Assembly: GCA_031273365.1 (NCBI GenBank)
Contig: JAISSA010000100.1
Span: 1-6,071, forward strand
Reading direction: 5' to 3'
Source: Synergistaceae bacterium
Lineage (GTDB): Bacteria > Synergistota > Synergistia > Synergistales > Aminobacteriaceae
Length of the DNA: 6,071 bases
In this document: positions 1-4,758 of the stretch, one piece after another
Numbering within the stretch: position 1 is the stretch's first letter
How the letters are laid out: the number at the start of each line of letters is the position of its first letter
Program-made: the position numbers and the translations under genes
The notes under the pieces: generated by a model
Told to the model about the DNA's origin: nothing
The model's database searches: none
Seen by the model: the letters and a program-made list of their open reading frames with translations, nothing else

Positions 1-133
1 AGGGGAATCCGATACTCCCATGTTGCCTGTGGACTGTCATATAAGACCTCATATCGTCTGCAAAACGATAAGGGGCAGGCAGGTTGAAGCAGGAAAGAAT
101 AGCTTTTATATAACTTTTACGAGTTAATATTAG
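1..133. other. Left-edge non-coding stretch
   Basis: I see no convincing open reading frame here; all three plus frames meet stops and the base composition turns AT-rich towards 100-140. One small hairpin is visible (TATCGT at 52-57 pairing with ACGATA at 65-70, 7-nt loop). The first 40 bases (GGGGAATCC near the start, GACTGTCA near 33-40) faintly recall the core of a cobalamin riboswitch, but the B12-box is not recognisable and the 5' part would lie outside the window, so no riboswitch is called. Confidence 0.5.
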
Positions 134-250
134 TTATTTTGTATCGGCGCGCTTTACGCGATCTACGGCGCGGGGGCGGGCTTTTACTCCGCCATCGTGA
201 TGAGCATGGCGATACTTTGGAAAATCGACGGGAAGAACAGCAAAAAATAA
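134..250 (+). pseudogene. 3' remnant of a membrane-protein gene
   Basis: A frame open from just after a TAG at 131-133 to TAA at 248-250 encodes about 38 residues. They read like the last transmembrane helix and tail of an integral membrane protein: ALYAIYGAGAGFYSAIV, then MSMAILW, then a polar, lysine-rich end (KIDGKNSKK). Codons are GC-rich like the real genes here, whereas the sequence just upstream (100-140) is AT-rich and has stops in every frame. There is no ribosome binding site and no plausible start for a complete protein; the first in-frame start-type codons are GTG 197 and ATG 200, inside the helix. The simplest reading is a gene cut off by a deletion or insertion whose breakpoint lies near 135-145. 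I cannot name the parent family. A chance hydrophobic frame is the alternative. Confidence 0.4.
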
Positions 251-309
251 AGGGGCTCGGAAAGCACCAGACAGATGCTCTCGAAACATGGCCGTGCCGC
301 GTATTGCAA

Positions 310-388
310 CGCGTTGTAAACGTTCAGGCTCAGGGGAGCGGGGCGAACGAAGCTCCGCTCCCCCCTCGAAATGAACGCTTACAACGCG
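310..388. terminator. Composite hairpin between convergent reading frames
   Basis: Two nested inverted repeats form one long stem. The outer 17-bp arms are 310-326 and 372-388 (one G-T pair); the inner 12-bp arms are 333-344 and 352-363 (GGGGAGCGGGGC against GCTCCGCTCCCC, one G-T pair) with a 7-nt loop. It lies directly beyond the stop of the minus-strand cobalamin adenosyltransferase gene (399) and beyond the plus-strand remnant ending at 250, where a bidirectional terminator would sit. Neither strand has a U-tract after the stem, so intrinsic termination is uncertain; it could instead be a small palindromic repeat or a 3' stabilising structure. Confidence 0.45.
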
Positions 389-398
389 ATTCATTGCG

Positions 399-926
399 TC
401 AGAACCGTATCGTTTTGTCGTAGCCGGCGGGGAGATATTTGTAGGTCAGGACGTAAATCGCGCTGCTGAGGCGGTTCAGGAACTTTATGATATCCGGACG
501 CTCCGGCTCTTCCTTCGTTTCGAAGGCCCGGCAGGCGGACAGTTCCGTTTCTCTCACCCTCGTTCGCAGGGTGTTCAGCCCCGCCGAAATTTCGCCCATC
601 GTATGGTGGGCGCGGATGTGCCCGATGCCGAAGTATTTCGCGGGATGGTGGGAACGCTCGCGAAGTTCGTCCGGGGAAAGTCCCTGGAGGAAAAGCTCCC
701 CGCAGGCTTCCCCCGTCGCCTCGCGGGTCATGAGGTCGCAGAGTTTCGTTCGAACCTCCTCCAGATCTTCGACCGCCTCCACGTGTCCGTTTTTCTGGAA
801 CCTGACCTGAAGTTCGACGACCTCGGCGCACAGGCTGTCGAGGCGTCCCCTGAACTCTATTTTGAGATTGGCCTTGCTCACGGCGAAGCCCGCCGAAAGG
901 TACGTCGTGTGTTCCCGTTTTTCCAT
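399..926 (-). CDS. EutT-like corrinoid (cobalamin) adenosyltransferase, short form
   Basis: A 175-residue protein of the ATP:cob(I)alamin adenosyltransferase type, which moves the 5'-deoxyadenosyl group of ATP onto reduced cobalamin to make coenzyme B12 in the cytoplasm. Family landmarks are in order: IEFRGRLDSL (23-32), GLSPDELRERSHHPAKYFG (82-100), LNTLRTRVRETELSA (117-131) and RPDIIKFLNRLSSAIYVL (143-160). From memory this pattern is closer to the C-terminal domain of EutT than to PduO. EutT proteins carry an N-terminal region of roughly 90 residues with a metal-binding His/Cys cluster; that region is missing here, so this is the catalytic domain alone. No other ethanolamine-utilisation gene is visible. 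The start at 926 is preferred over an upstream in-frame ATG at 938 because GAGGA lies 5 nt before it, while the AAAGGA before 938 abuts that ATG. It is divergent from hypC. Confidence 0.68.
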   Translation of the reverse strand: MEKREHTTYLSAGFAVSKANLKIEFRGRLDSLCAEVVELQVRFQKNGHVEAVEDLEEVRTKLCDLMTREATGEACGELFLQGLSPDELRERSHHPAKYFGIGHIRAHHTMGEISAGLNTLRTRVRETELSACRAFETKEEPERPDIIKFLNRLSSAIYVLTYKYLPAGYDKTIRF

Positions 927-962
927 CGTTGTCCTCATTCCTTTACATTCATTTTTCCCACA

Positions 963-991
963 GGGACATTGCGCACAAACACATGTACAAT
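963..991 (+). promoter_or_regulatory. Candidate sigma-70 promoter of hypCDE
   Basis: GGGACA at 963-968 (four of six matches to TTGACA) and TACAAT at 986-991 (five of six to TATAAT) are 17 bp apart in an AT-rich gap between the divergent adenosyltransferase and hypC genes. This would give a 5' leader of about 30 nt before the hypC ATG at 1030. It is a motif match only. Confidence 0.35.
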
Positions 992-1016
992 AAAGATATT
1001 TTAGCGCTTATTATCC

Positions 1017-1023
1017 GGAGGGG
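1017..1023 (+). promoter_or_regulatory. Ribosome binding site of hypC
   Basis: GGAGGGG lies 6 nt before the hypC ATG at 1030. It fixes that start, and the resulting N-terminus (Met-Cys) is the one HypC requires. Confidence 0.75.
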
Positions 1024-1029
1024 AAGATC

Positions 1030-1272
1030 ATGTGTCTGGCGGTGCCTTATACGATAAGGGAAATTTTTGACGATGGAGGGGCGCGTGCCGTGTCGGGCGG
1101 GGTCGAGGCGGAAGTGCGTCTGGATTTGATCGACAACCCGACGGTGGGGGACACCGTTCTTGTCCACGCGGGCTTCGCGATTCAAAAACTGGACCGGGGC
1201 GAATCTGAGGAGCTGCTCGCCCTGTGGGACGAGATCAACAGGGCGGCGGGGACCTCTGCCTTTTATGACTGA
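1030..1272 (+). CDS. hypC: [NiFe]-hydrogenase maturation chaperone HypC
   Basis: An 80-residue protein, the usual length for HypC/HupF. It begins MCLAVPYTI, carrying the signature in which Cys2 (exposed after Met removal) binds the iron of the Fe(CN)2CO precursor and later contacts the hydrogenase large subunit. The rest (VEAEVRLDLIDNPTVGDTVLVHAGFAIQ in two blocks near residues 25-53) is the small beta-barrel typical of the family. In the cytoplasm HypC forms a complex with HypD, on which the cyanide and carbonyl ligands are assembled. It is the first gene of a hypCDE operon and overlaps hypD by 8 bases, suggesting translational coupling. A strong GGAGGGG site precedes it and a candidate promoter lies at 963-991. 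No missing residues are seen; identification is secure. Confidence 0.95.
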   Translation: MCLAVPYTIREIFDDGGARAVSGGVEAEVRLDLIDNPTVGDTVLVHAGFAIQKLDRGESEELLALWDEINRAAGTSAFYD

Positions 1273-2353
1273 GATGTCCGTCTGTGCGTCGCCGTCGGCG
1301 GGCATCGATGCCCTCTGTCGGAGGCTTGCGGAGTTTCTTCGGCGCGCGGGGCGTCCCGTCGCCTTCATGGAAGTGTGCGGCACCCACACCGTGGCGATTT
1401 TTCGGTCGGGGCTGCGGTCCCAGCTGCCGGAGGGGCTTCGGATTCTCTCCGGCCCGGGGTGCCCCGTGTGCGTCACCGACCCGTCAGAGATCGACATGGC
1501 CCTTTCTCTGGCGAAAAGAGATTGTATCCTGCTCACGTATGGCGACATGCTGCGTGTCCCGGGGTCCTCGGGTTCCCTTCTGGACCTGAAGGGCGGCGGC
1601 GCCAGAGTAAGGACCGTCACGTCGGCCCTGCAGTCGCTCGAGGTTGCCCGCAACAACCCGACGAGCGAGGTTGTCTTCCTCGGCGTGGGGTTCGAGACGA
1701 CGGCCCCGGCGACGGCGATAACCCTGCGGCAGGCCCTGCGGCACGGCCTCGCAAATTTTTCCGTGCTGTGTCTGCACAAAACGGTGCCGCCGGTGATGCG
1801 GGCGCTCTGCTCCAACCCCGCGCTGAAAATCGACGGGTTCATTCTGCCCGGAAACGTCACCGTGATCACGGGGCTCGGCGATTACGCGTTTCTGACGGAC
1901 GAACTCCACAGGGCGGCGGCCGTCGCCGGCTTCGAGCCGGAGGAGATACTGGCCTCGATTGTCGACCTTGCCCGGCAGGTCGCGGAGAACGACTTTCGGC
2001 TGAGCTCCTGGAGGCTGAGGGACGTTCCCGAAGGGGGAAATCCGACGGCCCGCCGGGTCCTGTCGGAGGTCTTTCAGCCATGCGACGCCCTCTGGCGGGG
2101 TCTGGGCCTCATCGCCGATTCCGGCTGCCGCATGGCGACGCCTTACGAGCGTTTCGACGCGGCGAAAAAATTCGGCCTCGATCCCCCGACTGCGGGGCCC
2201 GACAACGGCTGTCGGTGCGGCGAGGTTCTTTCGGGGCTGAAGACGCCTCCTGAATGCGAACTCTATGGAACGGCCTGCACGCCGGTCACCCCGATCGGTC
2301 CCTGCATGGTCTCCGGTGAAGGGACGTGCGGGGCATGGTACAGATATCGATGA
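1265..2353 (+). CDS. hypD: [NiFe]-hydrogenase maturation protein HypD
   Basis: A 362-residue iron-sulfur protein, close to the usual 360-380. With HypC it forms the scaffold on which iron receives its cyanide ligands from HypE. Visible motifs: CGTH at residues 38-41 with the preceding MEV, the redox-active GPGCPVC (63-69), GFETTAP (142-148), and the C-terminal cysteine cluster that ligates the [4Fe-4S] centre (C316, C318, C331, C338, C347, C355 in context GCRCGEVLSG through GTCGAWYRY). All key cysteines are present. The frame is open further upstream to 1160, but that extension lies inside hypC and would add non-family sequence. ATG 1265 overlaps the hypC stop; ATG 1274 is a possible alternative. 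The stop at 2351-2353 overlaps hypE. It is cytoplasmic and needs HypA, B, E and F, of which only HypE is nearby. Confidence 0.95.
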   Translation: MTEMSVCASPSAGIDALCRRLAEFLRRAGRPVAFMEVCGTHTVAIFRSGLRSQLPEGLRILSGPGCPVCVTDPSEIDMALSLAKRDCILLTYGDMLRVPGSSGSLLDLKGGGARVRTVTSALQSLEVARNNPTSEVVFLGVGFETTAPATAITLRQALRHGLANFSVLCLHKTVPPVMRALCSNPALKIDGFILPGNVTVITGLGDYAFLTDELHRAAAVAGFEPEEILASIVDLARQVAENDFRLSSWRLRDVPEGGNPTARRVLSEVFQPCDALWRGLGLIADSGCRMATPYERFDAAKKFGLDPPTAGPDNGCRCGEVLSGLKTPPECELYGTACTPVTPIGPCMVSGEGTCGAWYRYR

Positions 2354-3390
2354 ACGGAGAGTCGACGGGATCGGTGACCTCGGGGCACGGAAGCGGAGGC
2401 CGCCTGACGCAGCAGTTGACGCGAAGCATCCTCGCCCATTTCGAAATGGCGGGTTTTGAGACGCCGGATAAAATATCAAAATTTGAAATGGAAGATTGCG
2501 CCTTTATCGGGGACGACGCGGGCGCTTCGGACATGGCCGTCACGATGGACGGCTTCACCGTGTCTCCTCATGACTTTCCCGGCGGGAATATCGGGAAGCT
2601 GGCGGTCTGCGGGGTCGCCAACGACCTGGCGGTTCGCGGAGTGGAGCCCCTTTACCTGACGCTTTCCCTGATTATCGAGGAAGGGCTCGATTTTGCCGTC
2701 CTCGACCGCTATATGAAGAGTTCCGCCCACACCGCGAGGGAGGGCGGAATGAGGCTGATCGCGGGCGACACCAAGGTCGTCCCCCACGGGATGGCCGACA
2801 AAATTTTTATCGCCGCCTGCGCGATGGGCAAAAGAGCTTCCCGGCAGGTCCTTGGAACGGGGAACCTCAGAGAAGGCGACATTTTGATCCTCTCGACCTC
2901 TCCCGGACGCCATGGGGCGGCTCTGGCCGCCGCCCGCTTCGACCTCGACGCGCCCGGGCTGGTCAGCGACTGCGCCCTGTTGTGGCCGACCCTGAAGCCT
3001 CTGCTGCGCTTCGACGGGCTGCGCTGCATGAGAGACTGCACGCGCGGCGGGCTGGGGACGGTTTTGTGCGAATGGGCGGAGGCCGCTTCCGTCGGCGTCG
3101 AGATCGCGGAAACGAGTATTCCCGTCAGCGTGGAAACGAACTCGATCTGCGACATTCTGGGCTTCGACCCGCTGTATCTGGCGTCGGAGGGCTGCGCCCT
3201 CGTCGCCGTCGCCCCCGAACAGGCGAAAGACTGCCTGAGTCTGCTTCGTCAGAACCCCATTTCCGGGGACGCGGCGATCATCGGCCGGGTCGTCCCCGAT
3301 CACCCCCGCATGGTGGGGATGAGGACGCGGATCGGCGGGCTCCGCTACGTCGACATGCCCGTGGGGGAAATTTTGCCTCGAATTTGCTGA
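2335..3390 (+). CDS. hypE: [NiFe]-hydrogenase maturation protein HypE
   Basis: A 351-residue protein of the AIR-synthase (PurM-like) ATPase fold. HypE dehydrates, with ATP, the carbamoyl group that HypF places on its C-terminal cysteine, making the thiocyanate that donates CN to iron on HypCD. The protein ends in PRIC, so the acceptor cysteine is in place. Other signatures: GHGSGG (17-22), FPGGNIGKLAVCGVANDLAV (81-100), EEGL (115-118), GDTKVV (144-149) and, further on, CTRGGLGTV. Three starts compete: GTG 2326, ATG 2335 (AGGGA 10 nt upstream) and ATG 2350, which makes an ATGA overlap with the hypD stop but has no clear ribosome site. I chose 2335; family members often start close to the HGSGG motif, so 2350 is almost as likely. 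It is the last gene of the operon. Confidence 0.95.
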   Translation: MVQISMNGESTGSVTSGHGSGGRLTQQLTRSILAHFEMAGFETPDKISKFEMEDCAFIGDDAGASDMAVTMDGFTVSPHDFPGGNIGKLAVCGVANDLAVRGVEPLYLTLSLIIEEGLDFAVLDRYMKSSAHTAREGGMRLIAGDTKVVPHGMADKIFIAACAMGKRASRQVLGTGNLREGDILILSTSPGRHGAALAAARFDLDAPGLVSDCALLWPTLKPLLRFDGLRCMRDCTRGGLGTVLCEWAEAASVGVEIAETSIPVSVETNSICDILGFDPLYLASEGCALVAVAPEQAKDCLSLLRQNPISGDAAIIGRVVPDHPRMVGMRTRIGGLRYVDMPVGEILPRIC

Positions 3391-3634
3391 AATGAACAAT
3401 CGATCTGCGTAGCTCTGCGGGCTATGAGGTACACCCCCGGAAATGATAGGGCTCCTGCGGGTTTTAACAGAACTCGCAGGAGCCCTATCCGCAGGTTGGG
3501 GGCAGAGAATCCCTGTAACTCACATCAGCACACAGCTTGTCTGCCTTGAAATTTTCACCCGTCGGGTGAACGATACAAGGTCGTTTCCCTTTGACGCGCA
3601 GGCACCTGATGAATTTATCCTGCAAATTTGAGGG
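3391..3634. other. Structured non-coding spacer after hypE
   Basis: No gene is recognised. An open frame at 3443-3631 (plus) runs through the hairpin and has no family resemblance or ribosome site. The stretch is rich in inverted repeats: 3445-3489 (see separate entry), GGCAGA 3501-3506 with TCTGCC 3540-3545, and a two-part stem CCTTG 3544-3548 / CAAGG 3576-3580 enclosing TTCACCC 3554-3560 / GGGTGAA 3564-3570 with a 3-nt loop. It ends at the degenerate CRISPR half-repeat. Confidence 0.5.
3445..3489 (+). terminator. Hairpin downstream of hypE (terminator-like, no U-tract)
   Basis: A perfect 15-bp inverted repeat (3445-3459 with 3475-3489; GATAGGGCTCCTGCG against its complement), extendable by a G-T and a G-C pair, encloses a loop of about 11 nt. 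It lies 55 bp after the hypE stop and is the natural candidate for ending the hypCDE transcript. No run of T follows on either strand, so it is either a non-canonical terminator or an RNA-stabilising element. Confidence 0.45.
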
Positions 3635-3651
3635 GATTCACTGGTGCTGAC
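3629..3651. repeat. Degenerate CRISPR half-repeat
   Basis: The last 17 bases (3635-3651, GATTCACTGGTGCTGAC) are identical to the end of the 36-bp repeats of the array at 3821-4065; GAG before them also fits if two extra G are allowed. The other half of the repeat is missing. Read on the minus strand the 5' half is kept and the 3' half, with the GTTGAAAC handle, is lost, which is the usual decay of a trailer-end repeat. It lies 169 bp from the first intact repeat, and that interval holds the small minus-strand ORF. Confidence 0.8.
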
Positions 3652-3659
3652 TAACGACC

Positions 3660-3797
3660 TTATTTCATTATTTTATTATATAGTACTCGTCCCGCTACTA
3701 GTATTCCAAAACCTTCTGGTCCAATAATTTTTGATATCATAACAACTGCTATTATAATACCTGAAATGAATGCTAATAAATACATGTTTCCTGACAT
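3660..3797 (-). CDS. 45-residue hydrophobic peptide gene set between CRISPR repeats
   Basis: On the minus strand AAAGGAGG (3812-3805), a 7-nt gap, ATG at 3797-3795, 45 sense codons and TAA at 3662-3660 make a textbook miniature gene. The peptide starts MSGNMYLLAFISG, continues IIIAVVMISKII, then GPEGFGILVAG and ends RVLYNKIMK: one strong transmembrane helix (about residues 5-25), a GPEGFG turn, a second weaker hydrophobic stretch and a basic tail. Gene plus ribosome site fill the interval between intact repeat 3821-3856 and the half-repeat ending at 3651, with only 8 nt from stop to half-repeat. The interval is about 31% G+C by hand count, unlike the flanking genes, suggesting foreign origin. 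Size and topology resemble type I toxin or holin-like peptides, but I recognise no family and claim no function. It may be co-transcribed with the array if that is read right to left. Confidence 0.55.
   Translation of the reverse strand: MSGNMYLLAFISGIIIAVVMISKIIGPEGFGILVAGRVLYNKIMK
3731..3758 (+). promoter_or_regulatory. Candidate plus-strand promoter inside the small ORF
   Basis: TTGATA at 3731-3736 (five of six matches) and TATAAT at 3753-3758 (perfect) are 16 bp apart, predicting a start near 3765. The transcript would be antisense to the start codon and ribosome site of the small ORF and would continue into the CRISPR array in the plus direction. The AT-rich background raises the chance of a random match. 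Confidence 0.35.
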
Positions 3798-3804
3798 CTT
3801 TGTT

Positions 3805-3812
3805 CCTCCTTT
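3805..3812 (-). promoter_or_regulatory. Ribosome binding site of the array-embedded ORF
   Basis: AAAGGAGG on the minus strand, 7 nt before the ATG at 3797 and 8 nt after the repeat edge at 3821. It is the strongest Shine-Dalgarno match I see in the window and is the main reason to take the 45-codon frame seriously. Confidence 0.6.
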
Positions 3813-3820
3813 CTTGTAGC

Positions 3821-4065
3821 GTTTCAACCCCCTATCGAGGATTCACTGGTGCTGACTGGCTGAAGGTAAATCGACCGCAGGTGAGACTTGTTTCAACCCC
3901 CTATCGAGGATTCACTGGTGCTGACGGTGCAGAAGGCAGACGTCCGCGTTATCAACGCGTTTCAACCCCCTATCGAGGATTCACTGGTGCTGACACCGTA
4001 AACGACGTTGCGGTTGAAGGCCGATGCATGTTTCAACCCCCTATCGAGGATTCACTGGTGCTGAC
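3821..4065 (-). CRISPR. CRISPR array, four identical 36-bp repeats and three spacers
   Basis: Repeats at 3821-3856, 3890-3925, 3959-3994 and 4030-4065 are identical. Spacers are 3857-3889 (33 bp), 3926-3958 (33 bp) and 3995-4029 (35 bp), all different. On the plus strand the repeat begins GTTTCAACCCCCTATCGAGG; on the minus strand it ends in GTTGAAAC, close to the ATTGAAAC handle of type I-B and type III crRNAs, with a weak internal palindrome (CCTATCGAGG). This and the degenerate half-repeat on the left both suggest transcription from right to left, with leader on the right. A plus-strand promoter-like pair at 3731-3758 argues the other way. No cas gene is in the window, so the type is uncertain. 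None of the spacers has an obvious match elsewhere in the window. Confidence 0.95.
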
Positions 4066-4400
4066 TCTACCACTTTTAAAGCAGGATGGCAAGAGGGTCG
4101 GCGAGGTCATTTTTTCCACCCCCCCCTCCTGCAAACCTCCACCTCTCAAAATTTTGCCTCAAAAGCCGTATTTTTGAGGCATAAAACCTTGCACGACAAC
4201 GTTTTCCACCCCCCTGGAGCTTCATTTTCCCCAAAAGCTGCTCTACAAGGCATTTTATAGAGATGAAGGGCAGCACTTTCGTTCGATAAAAGGGGGGGTG
4301 GAAAAAACGCTCGATGCGCGCAAAAAATAAGGCAGGGAGTCCGATAAAACAGAGGGTAAATTTTTTCCGGAGCGGATTTGGGGGCTGTTGATACTTTGAG
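4066..4400 (-). other. Non-coding flank of the array, putative leader side
   Basis: If the array is read right to left this is where the leader lies. No gene is supported; the open frames here are short and low-complexity. It holds three copies of a G-tract motif (separate entry), a hairpin GCCTCAAAA 4156-4164 / TTTTGAGGC 4172-4180 with a 7-nt loop, the palindrome CAAAATTTTG at 4147-4156, and GCAGGA 4081-4086 / TCCTGC 4127-4132. On the minus strand TTGCCA, 17 bp, TAGAGT ends at the first repeat, a weak promoter match that would start transcription inside the repeat. I do not see a typical AT-rich leader. Confidence 0.4.
4110..4307. repeat. Three copies of a C-tract/G-tract motif beside the array
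   Basis: The motif TTTTCCACCCCCC occurs at 4112-4124 (longer as T6 CCA C8 from 4110 to 4126) and at 4202-4214, exactly 90 bp apart, and in inverted form at 4292-4307 (G7 TGG A6). The first and third copies form a 16-base perfect inverted repeat that bounds about 198 bp. Read on the minus strand the first copy is preceded by GGTGGAGG, giving a G-rich run that could fold as a quadruplex. It could be a protein-binding repeat in a leader or the ends of a small mobile element. Confidence 0.55.
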
Positions 4401-4530
4401 AAGGTGGTAAATAGTTATTTTATTCCAGTATATATTAGCTATAATGCGTTATACTTTCGGTTACGTGTCAGCGATTACGGTAACGGATGGTATGTCCACG
4501 AGGCAAAAGCGGGGCGGTTTCTTTTAATAA
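4388..4530. other. AT-rich intergenic stretch, no gene seen
   Basis: AT-rich sequence with a perfect TATAAT at 4440-4445 (plus) but no good -35 box at the right distance, and a weak TTGATA at 4388-4393. GGTTAC near 4459-4464 and GTAAC at 4480-4484 could form a small stem. No family-like reading frame is seen; the plus-strand frame that runs on from 4487 into modC is an antisense shadow. Confidence 0.4.
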
Positions 4531-4532
4531 AA

Positions 4533-4595
4533 AGCTTCTGCCTGATCACGTAATGCGGGGCTACAATTGCCCCGGCCGCCGACCCTGCAGAAGCT
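4533..4595 (-). terminator. Long hairpin with minus-strand T-run
   Basis: Perfect 9-bp arms AGCTTCTGC (4533-4541) and GCAGAAGCT (4587-4595) enclose a GC-rich inner hairpin GGGGC 4557-4561 / GCCCC 4569-4573 with a 7-nt loop. On the minus strand the outer stem is followed at once by TTTTTATT (arm end through about 4525), as in an intrinsic terminator. Its position between modC and the CRISPR flank suggests a second stop for read-through from modC, or the 3' end of a structured small RNA. The 45-nt interior is unusually large for a simple terminator. Confidence 0.4.
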
Positions 4596-4680
4596 CAATG
4601 CTATTCTATTTTAAAACTGCGGATGATCTTGTCAAGTCCAGAGAAATTTATAGTGGGAGATGTATGATGAAAGATGTCAT

Positions 4681-4723
4681 AAAAAGGAATAAGAACTCCC
4701 CCAGCTCTGCTTCACAGGAGAGT
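4681..4723 (-). terminator. Candidate terminator of the mod operon
   Basis: On the minus strand ACTCTCC (4723-4717) pairs with GGGGAGT (4701-4695; one G-U) around a 15-nt loop, followed by a T-rich tail TCTTATTCCTTTTT (4694-4681). It lies about 35 bp past the modC stop. A second stem, CCCCC 4726-4730 / GGGGG 4737-4741, lies just before it. The loop is long, so strength is uncertain. Confidence 0.45.
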
Positions 4724-4758
4724 GTCCCCCGCCACAGGGGGTTGTCAGGACCGTCGCG

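Noticed and set aside
949..1869. Minus-strand 306-codon frame opposite hypC and hypD
   Set aside because: Antisense shadow; it would also occupy the divergent promoter region and hypC.
1484..2479. Long minus-strand frame opposite hypD
   Set aside because: Antisense shadow of a well-identified GC-rich gene; arginine/proline-rich with no motif.
3443..3631. Plus-strand 62-codon frame after hypE
   Set aside because: It begins inside the 15-bp hairpin, has no Shine-Dalgarno sequence and no recognisable features.
3635..3856. A canonical CreTA toxin/guide pair
   Set aside because: The half-repeat lacks the handle end, there is no second pseudo-repeat with a guide, and no complementarity to a promoter of the small ORF could be found by eye.
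3770..4177. Plus-strand frame of 135 codons with a recurring peptide (STPYRGFTGAD)
   Set aside because: It is the CRISPR array translated; the peptide recurs because the DNA repeats do. No ribosome site or family match.
4076..4276. Minus-strand 66-codon frame on the putative leader side
   Set aside because: Only a poor ribosome site (GGGG close to the ATG); its glycine runs come from the G-tract repeats.
4440..4620. tRNA, tmRNA or SRP-RNA gene in the AT-rich gap
   Set aside because: No cloverleaf, T-loop plus acceptor pairing, or conserved SRP/tmRNA motif could be assembled.
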